Positions 27,042 through 36,947 of a stretch of 64,000 nucleotides of DNA are shown one piece after another (positions within the stretch are counted from its first letter, which is position 1; every line of letters begins with the position of its first letter). The position numbers and the translations under genes were made by a program. The DNA is from Hydrogenophaga palleronii NBRC 102513 (GTDB lineage: Bacteria > Pseudomonadota > Gammaproteobacteria > Burkholderiales > Burkholderiaceae_C). The stretch is taken from contig NZ_BCTJ01000017.1 of assembly GCF_001571225.1 (NCBI RefSeq), positions 40,088 through 104,087 of the forward strand, written 5' to 3'. Below the pieces are notes generated by a model, which made no database searches, had not been told where the DNA came from, and saw only the letters and a program-made list of their open reading frames with translations.

Positions 27042-27692
27042 ATGCAACGTCGCGATTTTTCCCGGTCCCTGCTGGCGGCCGGCACCACGGCGGTTGGCGC
27101 TGCCGCCGGCCTGACGCTCACCCCCGCACTGGCCCAGCGCGCCGCCCTGCAGGAGGGCAACCACTATGTGCGCCTGCCTGCGCCCGCGCCCGTGCAGGCC
27201 CCGGCGGGACAGATCGAGGTGGTGGAGTTCTTCGCCTACACCTGCGGCTTCTGCTACCAGTTCGAGCCCATGCTGCACGCCTGGGAACAGAAGAAACCGG
27301 CCGACGTGAAGCTGCGGCGCGTGCCGGTCGGCTTCAGCCGCGAGTTCGTGCCGCTGCAGCAGCTGTTCTTCACGCTGGAAGCCATGGGCCAGATCGACGC
27401 CCTGCATCCAAAAATCTTCCAGGCCATTCATGGCGACCGCGAGCCGCTCATCACCCCGCCGGTGATCCTGGAGTGGGTGGTCAAGCAGGGCGTGGACCGC
27501 GCGCGCTATTCCGAGATCGCCACCAGCGAAGCCATCGGCCGCAAGATCGCCGACGCCATCCGCCTGCACGACGCCTACGGTGTGGAGGGCACGCCCTCGC
27601 TGGGCGTGGCCGGCAAGTACTGCGTCAAGGGCCAGGGCGCACAGACCCTGGTGATTGCCGACGCCCTGATCGCCGAAGTGCGCAAGGCCTGA
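27042..27692 (+). CDS. dsbA: Thiol:disulfide interchange protein, DsbA type
   Basis: A periplasmic dithiol oxidase that introduces disulfides into exported proteins, 216 aa. The active site is C68-G-F-C71 in 'EFFAYTCGFCYQFEP', and the cis-proline loop is 'GVEGTPSLGV'. The N-terminal signal 'MQRRDFSRSLLAAGTTAVGAAAG' ends near 'ALAQ' and has an Arg pair resembling a Tat signal. The ATG at 27042 was chosen because GGAG lies nine bases upstream; in-frame starts at 27027 and 27015 are possible. A terminator hairpin follows. Confidence 0.92.
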   Translation: MQRRDFSRSLLAAGTTAVGAAAGLTLTPALAQRAALQEGNHYVRLPAPAPVQAPAGQIEVVEFFAYTCGFCYQFEPMLHAWEQKKPADVKLRRVPVGFSREFVPLQQLFFTLEAMGQIDALHPKIFQAIHGDREPLITPPVILEWVVKQGVDRARYSEIATSEAIGRKIADAIRLHDAYGVEGTPSLGVAGKYCVKGQGAQTLVIADALIAEVRKA

Positions 27693-27725
27693 GCGCGCCT
27701 GCCGGGGCACCCCGCCATGACCGGC

Positions 27726-27755
27726 CAGGCCCGCTTCGCGCGGGCCTGCTGCTTT
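27726..27755 (+). terminator. Intrinsic terminator downstream of dsbA
   Basis: A 9-bp perfect stem, CAGGCCCGC/GCGGGCCTG, with loop TTCGC is followed by CTGCTTTT. It lies about 35 bases past the dsbA stop and before lptA. Confidence 0.75.
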
Positions 27756-27871
27756 TCAGGCCATGGCTGCTGCGGGAAACCGGGAATACCGCTCGGACTT
27801 GGTGCTCGGGTGGGCCGGTGGCAGGCCCATCGGCCGCTACAATGAATGCAAGTTTCGTGCCCTCACATCCC

Positions 27872-28497
27872 ATGCCCGCATCCACCACTCCACGCCGCGC
27901 CATCCCCTGGCTGCTCTGCTTGAGCGCCGCTTTGTGGTGCGCCAGCGCCGCCCAGGCGGAAAAAGCCGATCGCAACATGCCGCTGAACGCCGAGGCCGAT
28001 GCGCTGCGCCACGACGATGCGCGCCAGACCAGCGTCTTCACCGGCAACGTGGTCATCACCAAGGGCACCATCATCATCCGGGGTGACCAGGTCGAGGTGC
28101 GCCAGGACCCGCAGGGCAACCAGTTCGGCATCGTGCACGGCAAGCCCGGCTTCTTCCGCCAGAAGCGCGATCTGGTGGACGAGTTCATCGAAGGCACCGG
28201 CACCCGCATCGACTACGACGGCAAGAACGACACCGTGCGCTTCACCGGCAACGCGGTGCTCAAGCGCTTCAAGGGCACCCAGCTCAACGACGAGACCACC
28301 GGCAACGTGATCGTCTACAACAACACCACCGACGTCTTCACCGTCGATGGCGGCCCGGCCAACCGCACGGCGGCCAACCCCACCGGCCGCGTGCGCGCCA
28401 TGCTCACGCCGGTGCCCAAGGAAGGCGCCGCGCCGCCCGCCGTGCCGGCCGCGCCCGCCACCCTCAAGCCCAGCCCGCAGCTGGAAGAGACGCGCCC

Positions 28498-28501
<4 letters not shown>
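27872..28501 (+). CDS. lptA: Lipopolysaccharide transport periplasmic protein LptA
   Basis: The periplasmic bridge protein that carries LPS from the inner membrane to LptDE, 209 aa. A signal peptide ('[22 protein letters not shown]') is followed by the OstA/LptA beta-jellyroll, for example '[31 protein letters not shown]' in pieces and '[20 protein letters not shown]'. The Pro/Ala-rich C-terminal tail is disordered. An in-frame ATG at 27842 would add ten residues ahead of the signal. Its stop overlaps the GTG start of lptB (GTGA at 28498-28501). The usual upstream partners kdsC and lptC are absent here. Confidence 0.92.
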
Positions 28502-29310
<809 letters not shown>

Positions 29311-29357
29311 TGGCCCACATGTTGTGCGACCCACGCTGGCCGGCGGAGGTTTCTCCG

Positions 29358-29449
29358 TCCAGGGCACCCGAGGAACCGGCTTTGCCAGGCCTCAGGGTAC
29401 GCCCCCCTGCTGGGGGGGCGCGCGCAGCGCGGCGGGGGGTGCTCCCTCC
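29358..29449 (+). repeat. GC-rich dispersed intergenic repeat (copy A) abutting rpoN
   Basis: Contains GGAACCGGCTTTGCC at 29372-29386, which recurs exactly but inverted at 37904-37918. A C-run, a GCG-rich block and a G-run (GGCGGGGGGT) then end eight to ten bases before the rpoN ATG. It fills most of the lptB-rpoN gap, and its G-run is the only candidate ribosome-binding sequence for rpoN. Confidence 0.65.
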
Positions 29450-31093
29450 ATGAAACAAGGCCTGTCCCTTCGCGTCTCGCAGCACCTGGCGCTCACGCCC
29501 CAGCTGCAGCAGTCGATCCGCCTGCTGCAACTCTCCACGCTGGAGATGGCGCAGGAAGTCGAGCAGATGCTCGACGAAAACCCCTTCCTCGAACGCACGG
29601 AAGACATGGCCGAGCGCGAAGCCTTCGGCCTGGAGCAGACCGATGTGCCGGTGAGCGCGGGCGAGCAGATCGCCGACGCCGCCGTGCCCGAGGCGAGTGG
29701 TCCCCTGCTCTCGGCCAGCGACAGCAGCGCGGCCACCACCAGCAGCAGCAACGACACCGAGGGCGACGGCCTGGAAGGCAAGCTCGACGGCGCCACCCCG
29801 GTGGAAGAAAGCTGGGAGGGTGACGGCACGGTGGAGATGGCGCCCGACGACAGCGAGTGGGGCGGCGACGCGCCCGCGCGCAACAGCGGTTCGGGCGATG
29901 GCGACGAAACCGCCACCGCCGCCGACCTGGCGCGCGCGCCGGTCAGCCTGCAGGATTTCCTGCACGAACAGGCGCGCTGCCTGCGCCTGAGCGACGAAGA
30001 CCGCGCCGCGCTGTACTTCCTCATCGAGTCGCTCAACGACGACGGTTACCTGGACGAGAGCCTGTCCGAGCTGGCGCTCGCCTGGCTGCAACTCTCCGGC
30101 GTGCCGACGCGCGCCGGTGGCCCCGATGACGAACTGGAAGTGCGCGAGGCGGTCGAGCAGCGCCTGTCGGTCGCACTGCAGCTGCTGCAGCACATGGAGC
30201 CCTCGGGCGTGGGCGCGCGCGACCTCGGCGAATGCCTGCGCCTGCAGATCCTGGAACTGCGCAACACACCCGAGGCGCGTGCCGCACTCGCGATCTGCGG
30301 CCAGCCGCTGGAGCTGATGGCCAAGCGCGACATCAAGCGCCTGTGCAACCTGTGCGGCATCGACGACGAAACCGCGCGCGCCGCGCTCGGCCTCATCGCA
30401 CGGCTGGAGCCCAAGCCCGGGCGCCGCTTCATCGACGTGGAGCGCAACGTGGTCGTGCCCGACGTCATCGTCACGCGCGCCGGCCGGGGCTTCAAGGTCA
30501 CCCTCAACGCCGACGTGATGCCGCGCCTGCGCGTGCACGACGTGTACGCCAACGCCATGCGGCAGAACCGCGGCGGGCGCGACGGCGGTGCCGGCGGCGA
30601 AGCCGGCCACGCCGCCATGCAGCAGCGCCTGCAGGAAGCGCGCTGGTTCATCAAGAACATCCAGCAGCGCTTCGACACCATCCTGCGTGTCTCCAGCGCC
30701 ATCGTCGAACGCCAGCGCAACTTCTTCATGCACGGTGAACTCGCCATGCGCCCGCTGGTGCTGCGCGAGATCGCCGACGAACTCGGCCTGCACGAGTCCA
30801 CCATCAGCCGCGTGACCACCGCCAAATACATGGCCACGCCGTTCGGCACCTACGAACTCAAGTACTTCTTCGGCTCCTCGCTCGGCACCGAAACCGGCGG
30901 CAACGCGTCCAGCACCGCGGTGCGTGCGCTGCTCAAGCAGTTCATTGCCTCCGAGGCGCCGAGCAAGCCGCTGTCCGACAACCAGCTCTCCGACCTGCTG
31001 CGCGAGCAAGGCATCGAGTGCGCGCGCCGCACCGTCGCCAAGTACCGCGAGGCGCTGCGCATCGCGCCTGCCAACCTGCGCAAATCACTTTGA
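29450..31093 (+). CDS. rpoN: RNA polymerase sigma-54 factor
   Basis: The alternative sigma factor that recognises -24/-12 promoters and needs enhancer-binding ATPases, 547 aa. Region I is the Gln/Leu-rich N-terminus 'LRVSQHLALTPQLQQSIRLL'. Region II is a long acidic stretch (about residues 45-165). The core-binding and HTH domains follow, and the RpoN box 'ARRTVAKYRE' lies at 525-534. The acidic insert is rather long and contains Ser/Ala-rich low-complexity sequence. The ATG at 29450 begins with region I; the frame upstream is the dispersed repeat and is not coding. The hpf/ptsN genes that often follow rpoN are absent. Confidence 0.96.
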   Translation: MKQGLSLRVSQHLALTPQLQQSIRLLQLSTLEMAQEVEQMLDENPFLERTEDMAEREAFGLEQTDVPVSAGEQIADAAVPEASGPLLSASDSSAATTSSSNDTEGDGLEGKLDGATPVEESWEGDGTVEMAPDDSEWGGDAPARNSGSGDGDETATAADLARAPVSLQDFLHEQARCLRLSDEDRAALYFLIESLNDDGYLDESLSELALAWLQLSGVPTRAGGPDDELEVREAVEQRLSVALQLLQHMEPSGVGARDLGECLRLQILELRNTPEARAALAICGQPLELMAKRDIKRLCNLCGIDDETARAALGLIARLEPKPGRRFIDVERNVVVPDVIVTRAGRGFKVTLNADVMPRLRVHDVYANAMRQNRGGRDGGAGGEAGHAAMQQRLQEARWFIKNIQQRFDTILRVSSAIVERQRNFFMHGELAMRPLVLREIADELGLHESTISRVTTAKYMATPFGTYELKYFFGSSLGTETGGNASSTAVRALLKQFIASEAPSKPLSDNQLSDLLREQGIECARRTVAKYREALRIAPANLRKSL

Positions 31094-31154
31094 ACACGGC
31101 CCCCACGCTCCACCGCTTCCGCCTTGGGGCGGCCCGGTGGCGAAACGTCTTTTT

Positions 31155-32492
31155 ATGAATCAACTCCAGGTTTTTCTGCCCTGCGCCGCCGGCGTGGAAG
31201 ACATGCTCGCCACCGAGGTCCAGGCCATCACCGGCGAGGCCTCGCCCTACAAGGGGCGCGGCGGCGTGGCGCTCAACGCGTCGTGGCGCGACGCCATGCG
31301 GCTGAACCTGCACAGCCGCCTCACCCAGCGTGTGCTGGTGCAGCTCTGGCACGGCGGCTACCGCAGCGAGCAAGACCTGTACGCCGCCGCCAGCGAGGTG
31401 GCCTGGGAGATCTGGTTCACGCCGAAGGAGACCATCAAGGTCGAGATCACTGCGCAGCACAGCCCGCTGACCTCGCTCAACTTCGCCGCTCTCAAGGTGA
31501 AGGACGCCATCTGCGACCGCTTCCGCGCCAAACGCGGCGAGCGGCCCAGCGTCAACACCACCTGGCCCGACGTGCGCATCTACGTGCACCTGACCACCGA
31601 CACGGTGAGCCTGTACATCGACACCTCGGGCGAGCCACTGTTCAAACGCGGCTGGCGTGAAGACAAGGGCGATGCGCCGCTGAAGGAAACCCTGGCCGCC
31701 GCCATGATCGCGGCCACCGGCTGGCAGGCCGGGCCCGACACGCCGCTGAACGAGATCGCGCCGCTGTACGACCCCTGCTGCGGCAGCGGCACGGTGGTGA
31801 TCGAGGCGGCGCAGATCGCGCTCAACATCGCGCCCGGCCAGCTGCGCCGCTTTGCGTTCGAGAAACTGCTGCCGTTCCAGCCGCACGTGTGGCAGGCAAT
31901 CAAGGCCGACGCGCAGCGGCAACAACGCGAATGGCCCGAGGGCCAGCCGCCCATCGTGTTCGGCAGCGACGTGTCCTTCCGCATGGTCGACTTCGCGCAG
32001 CGCAACGCCGAACGTGCTGGCGTGGCGCACGCGGTGGAACTGCGCGGCGGCGATGCCCTGCAACGCACACCGCCGAGCGACAAACCCGGCGTGCTGCTGC
32101 TCAACCCGCCTTACGGCGAGCGCATTGCTGCCGCCGGTGTGGCCGGTCAGAATTCGGAAGACCGCGCCAGCGCACGCGCCCAGCGCATGGCGCCGCGCGC
32201 GCCCCGCACCTTCACCGTGGGTGCACCCCCGCCACCCACCCCAGGCCAGGGCCGCGAGAGCGCGCAGATGGCCGATGGCGGCGACGGCAGCGACTTCTTC
32301 AACCAGCTCGCCGCGCACTGGAAGACCCACTACGCGGGCTGGAGCGCCTGGCTGCTCACGCCCGACCTCAAGCTGCCCGGCAAGATGCGCTTCAAGGAAT
32401 CGCGCCGCGTGCCGCTGTGGAACGGCCCGATCGAATGCCGGCTGTTCCGCTTCGATCTCACCGCCCGAAAACCCCGCACCACCGAGACTTGA
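31155..32492 (+). CDS. THUMP-domain class I methyltransferase (RlmL N-terminal-like rRNA methylase)
   Basis: A 445-residue SAM-dependent RNA N2-guanine methyltransferase of the RlmL/YcbY N-terminal type, which modifies G2445 of 23S rRNA. A THUMP domain spans about residues 50-160. Motif I is 'DPCCGSGT' at 206-213, and the catalytic NPPY is at 317-320. E. coli RlmL is a double enzyme of about 700 aa; only the first half is present here. Between the NPPY motif and the final 'FFNQLAAHWK' part lies an unusual Ala/Pro/Arg-rich insert of about 50 residues (326-378). The ATG precedes 'NQLQVFLPCAAGVEDMLATE', a typical start. Confidence 0.88.
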   Translation: MNQLQVFLPCAAGVEDMLATEVQAITGEASPYKGRGGVALNASWRDAMRLNLHSRLTQRVLVQLWHGGYRSEQDLYAAASEVAWEIWFTPKETIKVEITAQHSPLTSLNFAALKVKDAICDRFRAKRGERPSVNTTWPDVRIYVHLTTDTVSLYIDTSGEPLFKRGWREDKGDAPLKETLAAAMIAATGWQAGPDTPLNEIAPLYDPCCGSGTVVIEAAQIALNIAPGQLRRFAFEKLLPFQPHVWQAIKADAQRQQREWPEGQPPIVFGSDVSFRMVDFAQRNAERAGVAHAVELRGGDALQRTPPSDKPGVLLLNPPYGERIAAAGVAGQNSEDRASARAQRMAPRAPRTFTVGAPPPPTPGQGRESAQMADGGDGSDFFNQLAAHWKTHYAGWSAWLLTPDLKLPGKMRFKESRRVPLWNGPIECRLFRFDLTARKPRTTET

Positions 32493-32512
32493 GCGTGTTG
32501 TCCATCGAGCCG

Positions 32513-32941
32513 ATGACCACCGACGCGCTGGTGCTCGACACCAACATCGCGCTCGACCTCTTCGTTTTCCAGGACCCGTCCACCGCGCCACTGCGCGACG
32601 CCCTCGCCCGCACGCCCGGTACCTGGCTGGCCACTGCCGCCATGCGCGAAGAACTGGTGCGTGTGCTGGCCTACCCGCAGATCGTGCGCAGCCTGGCGGC
32701 GCAGGCGCGCCCGGCGCAGGAGGTGCTCGACGCCTTCGACCGCGGCACCCGCCTGGTGGACGTGGCGCCCAGGGCGGCCTACGCCTGCAAGGACGCCGAC
32801 GACCAGAAGTTCATCGACCTCGCCGCCGCCCACCGCGCCACCCTGGTCAGCAAGGACGACGCCGTGCTCTGCATGGCCAAGCGACTGGCCCGCGTGGGCG
32901 TGCACGTCTGCCGCCAATGGAGCCCGGCTCTTTCGGAATGA
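32513..32941 (+). CDS. PIN-domain protein (COG1569-type putative toxin component)
   Basis: A 142-residue PIN-fold nuclease candidate. The acidic residues expected for Mg2+ binding are D9 (VLDTNIALD), E47 (MREELVRVL), D97 (CKDADDQKFIDLA) and D115/D116 (LVSKDDAVL). The 'DADDQKFIDLAAAHRATLVSKD' block is typical of the COG1569 group annotated as toxins. No small antitoxin gene lies upstream or downstream: the methyltransferase stop is 21 bases before it, and a DUF1772-type membrane gene follows. A GTG at 32495 is an alternative start. Function as a toxin is unproven, and housekeeping RNA processing is equally possible. Confidence 0.82.
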   Translation: MTTDALVLDTNIALDLFVFQDPSTAPLRDALARTPGTWLATAAMREELVRVLAYPQIVRSLAAQARPAQEVLDAFDRGTRLVDVAPRAAYACKDADDQKFIDLAAAHRATLVSKDDAVLCMAKRLARVGVHVCRQWSPALSE

Positions 32942-33005
32942 CGCACCCCGCCGTGCCCTCGTTCTGGCTGCGCTGCTGCTGCTCACGGCCCTGGGCGCGG
33001 CCACC

Positions 33006-33416
33006 ATGGGTGGCACCTTCTTCGCCTTCTCCAGCTTCGTCATGAAGGCGCTGGCGCAGTTGCCCGCCGCACAGGGCGTGGCCGCCATGCAGCGCATCAA
33101 CCCGGGGTTCATGGGGGTGTTCATGGGCACGCTGCTGCTGTCGCTGGTCTGCCTGGTGCTGGCCTTCCTGCCCGCCGGCAGCGCCCACCAGGCCGGGCTG
33201 ATCGCCACCGGCCTGCTCTGCGCCGTCGGCACCTTCGGCGTCACCATGGCCTTCAACGTGCCGCGCAACGACCGGCTCGCGAAGCTGGATGCCGCATCAG
33301 CCGAAGCCGCGGCGTACGGGCCGGTCTACGTGCGCGAGTGGACGCGCTGGAACACCGTGCGCACGGTGGCGGGGCTGGCCGCAGCGGTGGTGGCGGTGTG
33401 GGCGTGCCTGGGCTGA
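33006..33416 (+). CDS. DUF1772-type membrane protein, start apparently disrupted by a 1-base deletion
   Basis: The frame encodes a small membrane protein with 'MGGTFFAFSSFVMKALAQLP', typical of DUF1772 (anthrone-oxygenase-like) proteins, and about four membrane segments. The expected first hydrophobic helix ('LVLAALLLLTALGAAT') is in frame upstream of 33006 but has no ATG/GTG/TTG start. An ATG at 32938, overlapping the PIN stop as ATGA, is the natural coupled start but is one base out of frame. One extra C in the CCCC run at 32946-32949 would give a normal N-terminus. So this is either a real frameshift, a sequencing error, or initiation at a non-standard codon. Confidence 0.7.
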   Translation: MGGTFFAFSSFVMKALAQLPAAQGVAAMQRINPGFMGVFMGTLLLSLVCLVLAFLPAGSAHQAGLIATGLLCAVGTFGVTMAFNVPRNDRLAKLDAASAEAAAYGPVYVREWTRWNTVRTVAGLAAAVVAVWACLG

Positions 33417-33429
33417 TCGACCGGGGCCG

Positions 33430-35055
33430 TCAAGCCAGCCCGAACCGCTCCGCACTCGCCCGTTCCCAGTAGGTGGTGAACACCGTGTGCTGTGCCGCCA
33501 GATCGGTCAGCAGTGCGCCCGGTGGTGTGGACGGCAGGAGCTTGGCGAGCAGGCTCACCTCGTTCTCGCTCACGCGGCGCACCAGGTGGTGCGAGGTGAT
33601 CTGGCGCGGGTGCTGCAGGCCGGCTGCCTGCACCAGTTCGCGCAGCGCTTCCAGCGTGCTCTGGTGGAAGTGGAACACGCGCTCGGCCTTGTCGGGCACC
33701 ACCAGAGCCTGCTGGCGCACCGGGTCTTGTGTGGCGACGCCGGTGGGGCAGCGGCCGGTGTGGCAGCTCTGGGCCTGCAGGCAGCCGAGGGCGAACATGA
33801 AGCCGCGTCCGCTGTTGCACCAGTCGGCGCCGATGGCCATGGCGCGCACGATGTCGAAGGCGCTCACTACCTTGCCGGCGCAGCCTATTCTGATGTGCTC
33901 GCGCAGGTTCACGCCCACCAGCGTGTTGTGCACCAGGCGCAGGCCCTCCTGCAGCGGCGCGCCCACGTGGTCGGTGAACTCCAGCGGCGCCGCGCCCGTG
34001 CCACCCTCGGCACCGTCGACCACGATGAAGTCGGGCCGCACGCCGGTCTGCAGCATGGCCTTGACGATGGCGAACCATTCCCACGGGTGGCCGATGCAGA
34101 GCTTGAAGCCGACCGGCTTGCCGCCCGAGAGCTCGCGCAGCCGGCTGATGAAGTGCATCAGCTCCAGTGGCGTGGAGAAGGCGCTGTGCGACGAGGGCGA
34201 GATGCAGTCCACGCCCACCGGCACGCCGCGCGCGGCCGCAATCTCCGGCGTGACCTTGGGGCCCGGCAGCACGCCGCCATGGCCCGGCTTGGCGCCCTGG
34301 CTGAGCTTGATCTCGATCATCTTCACCTGCGGGTCGATCGCACTGGCCTGGAAGCGCTCGGGGCTGAAGCGGCCGTGTTCGTCGCGGCAGCCGAAGTAAC
34401 CCGAGCCGAGCTCCCAGATCAGGTCGCCGCCGTTGAGGCGGTGCCAGGCCGAGATCGAGCCTTCACCGGTGTCGTGCGCGAAGCGGCCGCGCTTCGCACC
34501 GGCGTTGAGCGCCTGGATCGCGTTGGCCGACAGTGCGCCAAAGCTCATGGCCGAAATGTTGAACACGCTGGCGTCGTAAGGCTGCGTGCAGGCATCGCCA
34601 CCGATCAGCAGCCGGAAATCGTGCGAGGGCAGCGTGCTGGGTTGCATCGAGTGGTTGAGCCACTCGAAGCCGTCGCAGGCCATGTCGAGCTGTGAGCCGA
34701 ACGGGCGCTGGTCCGGCTCGCCCTTGGCGCGTGCATAGGCCAGGCTGCGCTGGCTGCGCGAGAACGGCGTGGCGTCGTTGTCTGCCTCCAGGAAGTACTG
34801 CCGGATCTCGGGCCGGATCTTCTCGAACATGAAACGCAGGTGGCCGATCACCGGGTAGTTGCGCAGCACCGAGCTTTTGGTTTGCTGCATGTCCCAGACG
34901 CCGACGATGGACAGCGCCCCGAACACCAGGAACAGCAGCAGCGCCAGGCCGCCGCCGGACACCACCATCGCGAACAGGCTCAGCAGGGCGATCAACACGC
35001 ACAGGCCGAAGGCGGTGTAGCGCGTGGGGTAGATGGCGTTGAGACGGTCGAGCAT
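33430..35055 (-). CDS. FMN-binding glutamate-synthase-family protein (GltB domain-like) with N-terminal membrane anchor
   Basis: A 541-residue protein with two predicted N-terminal membrane helices (about 15-53). These are followed by a (beta/alpha)8 FMN domain related to the central synthase domain of GltB: '[19 protein letters not shown]', '[22 protein letters not shown]' and '[19 protein letters not shown]'. Cysteines in '[19 protein letters not shown]' match the 3Fe-4S cluster motif of glutamate synthases. The glutaminase domain and the beta subunit are missing, so it cannot be a complete glutamate synthase; the physiological reaction is unknown. It converges on the DUF1772 gene and is divergent from the SEC-C protein gene. 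Confidence 0.88.
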   Translation of the reverse strand: MLDRLNAIYPTRYTAFGLCVLIALLSLFAMVVSGGGLALLLFLVFGALSIVGVWDMQQTKSSVLRNYPVIGHLRFMFEKIRPEIRQYFLEADNDATPFSRSQRSLAYARAKGEPDQRPFGSQLDMACDGFEWLNHSMQPSTLPSHDFRLLIGGDACTQPYDASVFNISAMSFGALSANAIQALNAGAKRGRFAHDTGEGSISAWHRLNGGDLIWELGSGYFGCRDEHGRFSPERFQASAIDPQVKMIEIKLSQGAKPGHGGVLPGPKVTPEIAAARGVPVGVDCISPSSHSAFSTPLELMHFISRLRELSGGKPVGFKLCIGHPWEWFAIVKAMLQTGVRPDFIVVDGAEGGTGAAPLEFTDHVGAPLQEGLRLVHNTLVGVNLREHIRIGCAGKVVSAFDIVRAMAIGADWCNSGRGFMFALGCLQAQSCHTGRCPTGVATQDPVRQQALVVPDKAERVFHFHQSTLEALRELVQAAGLQHPRQITSHHLVRRVSENEVSLLAKLLPSTPPGALLTDLAAQHTVFTTYWERASAERFGLA

Positions 35056-35126
35056 CGTGGCTTTCTGCGTGTGGGGCGGGGCTGGCTACACTGGCGGCCA
35101 TCATAGAACCCCGACATTGGCGCACG

Positions 35127-35951
35127 ATGACCACCACGAACGACACCACCCCCGATACCTCCCCCGACGCCCAGACCCCGCTGGACCACGAAGACTACGA
35201 CGCGCTCGACGCCATCCTGGACGACCTGCGCACGCGCGATGAAGAAGTGCCGCAATGGGAGTTCTGCGAAGGCGCCATGGCCGCGCTGCTGAGCACGCGC
35301 CGCCCCATCGAGGCCGCCGAGTGGCTGCCCGTGCTGCTGGGCACCGGCCCGCTGCCCACCGCCCCGCAGGAAGAAGGCACCCACTTCGCCAACACCGCGC
35401 AGTACGAACAGTTCATGGCCCTGTGGTCGCGCCGCCAGGCCGAGGTGGCGGCCTCGCTGGCCGCGCCGGTGGAGACGCTGGAAGACGAACGCAGCTACCA
35501 CCCCGAGCTGATGGACGTGCGCGGCGCCGTCGCCTCGCTGCCCGAAGAAGAGCGCGCCGAGTTCAAGGGCCAGGACCTGCCGGCCTACGCGCAGGTGTGG
35601 GCGCTGGGTTTCATGTTCGTGGTGGAGAACTGGAGCGAAGACTGGGAGCCGCCACGCGACAAGGAAACCGCCGCCTGGATCGACGAAGCGCTGGACAAGG
35701 TGGTGGCCCTGACCGAAGACGACACCGGCGAACCCACCGTCAACATGCACGCCGAAGACGGCCCGCCGAGCGTGAGCGACGACCGCCTGAACGATTTCGG
35801 CGCCGCCATCTGGGCCGTCTACGACCTGGCGCAGATCGGCCGCAGCCTGGGCCCGCGCATCGAGCCGGTGCGCAAGGAAGCCACCCCGGGCCGCAACGAC
35901 CCTTGCCCTTGTGGGAGTGGGAAGAAGTACAAGAAGTGCCACGGGGCTTGA
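35127..35951 (+). CDS. UPF0149/YecA-family protein with C-terminal SEC-C motif
   Basis: A 274-residue acidic protein. The first part (about 15-200) is helical and fits the UPF0149 (YgfB/YecA) family, with '[27 protein letters not shown]' and '[17 protein letters not shown]'. The last 20 residues, '[20 protein letters not shown]', are a zinc-binding SEC-C motif like that at the SecA C-terminus. SEC-C proteins often contact ribosomes or SecB, and the family's role is otherwise poorly known. The gene starts at ATG 35127, about 70 bases from the divergent GltB-like gene. Confidence 0.88.
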   Translation: MTTTNDTTPDTSPDAQTPLDHEDYDALDAILDDLRTRDEEVPQWEFCEGAMAALLSTRRPIEAAEWLPVLLGTGPLPTAPQEEGTHFANTAQYEQFMALWSRRQAEVAASLAAPVETLEDERSYHPELMDVRGAVASLPEEERAEFKGQDLPAYAQVWALGFMFVVENWSEDWEPPRDKETAAWIDEALDKVVALTEDDTGEPTVNMHAEDGPPSVSDDRLNDFGAAIWAVYDLAQIGRSLGPRIEPVRKEATPGRNDPCPCGSGKKYKKCHGA

Positions 35952-36107
35952 GCCGGCCCTGCCGAGGGCAGTTAGAACAGTTGCGACTGTCCGTTGTCGC
36001 CTCTCGTGCTTGTGTGAATTGGCCGCCACGATTTGCAAAGCGGTCTAGCAGTGCACAAGTGCCAGTGCATTTCGCGAGCTTGAGGCTCCAAACTCGACGC
36101 TCTTGAT

Positions 36108-36947
36108 ATGTCGCTCTACAAGTACTTTCACCCTGACCGTACCGACGTCTTGTTGAATCGGTCGATCCGCTTTTCCTCCCCTGCAGTCCTGAACGATCCC
36201 TTCGAGCTCAAGCCTCATCTTGCAGTGCTAGCGTCGCCCGATTGCGTCGCAGCTGCGCTGCGACAAGCGATGCCAAGTCTGCTTGAGGACGAGTTTTCAA
36301 AGCTTCCGATCGAGCAAAGACGATTGCTCTCCCCCGAGGTGTTACAGACGCTGATGGTGAGCCAGTTTTCGCAAACGCAGAAGGCGGTTGAGGACATGGC
36401 AGCACACTTGATTCCGGGCCTTCAGGGCGTCATGGCACGGAAGCTTGAGGAGCAGGTAGGGATACTTTGCTTAACGGAGTCAGCCGACAACCTTCTTATG
36501 TGGGCGCACTACGCCGACTCTCACAGAGGGTTTGTGTTGGAGTTCGACGATTGCTCGCCATTCTTCGACTGTCGCGTCAACTTGAAGGATGAGCTTCGGC
36601 ATCTGCGCAAGGTCACATACAGCATCAAGCGACCGTCACTTACGCTTTCGGAGGTCGATGACTTCTCGGCGTTCATGACGAAGGGGTTGGAGTGGCAGTA
36701 TGAAGCTGAGTGGCGAATGATCCAGCCACTTAGCTCCGCGTCGCGAATCATCGGTGATGGCCCAGAGGCAATACATCTGTTCGAGTTCCCTGCAGAAGCT
36801 ATCCGTGGCGTCATCTTGGGGGCTCGAATGCCTGAAGCAAAGAAGGTAGAGATTCGGGGGCTTCTTTCTCAATCACCACGGTATAGCCACGTACGCTGCG
36901 TCGACGCAAGAGTCGACGATGAACACTATCGAGTCAGGGTATCGTGA
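36108..36947 (+). CDS. DUF2971 domain protein in an AT-richer islet
   Basis: A 279-residue soluble protein. The N-terminus 'LYKYFHPDRTDVLLNRSIRFSSPAVLNDPFE' and central 'ILCLTESADNLLMWAHYADSHRGFVLEFD' are the hallmark blocks of DUF2971, a family without established function that is scattered in accessory regions. Codon choice is clearly less G/C-biased at third positions than in the neighbours, and both flanking gaps are also AT-richer, which suggests recent transfer. There is no clear ribosome-binding site before ATG 36108. No partner gene, integrase or repeat was found beside it. Confidence 0.8.
   Translation: MSLYKYFHPDRTDVLLNRSIRFSSPAVLNDPFELKPHLAVLASPDCVAAALRQAMPSLLEDEFSKLPIEQRRLLSPEVLQTLMVSQFSQTQKAVEDMAAHLIPGLQGVMARKLEEQVGILCLTESADNLLMWAHYADSHRGFVLEFDDCSPFFDCRVNLKDELRHLRKVTYSIKRPSLTLSEVDDFSAFMTKGLEWQYEAEWRMIQPLSSASRIIGDGPEAIHLFEFPAEAIRGVILGARMPEAKKVEIRGLLSQSPRYSHVRCVDARVDDEHYRVRVS

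Noticed and set aside
27473..27871. Upstream extension of the lptA frame
   Set aside because: It overlaps dsbA out of frame and crosses a terminator; the signal peptide begins at 27872, with 27842 as the only credible alternative.
29324..29449. N-terminal extension of rpoN
   Set aside because: The extension translates the dispersed repeat and has no similarity to sigma-54 region I, which begins at the ATG at 29450.
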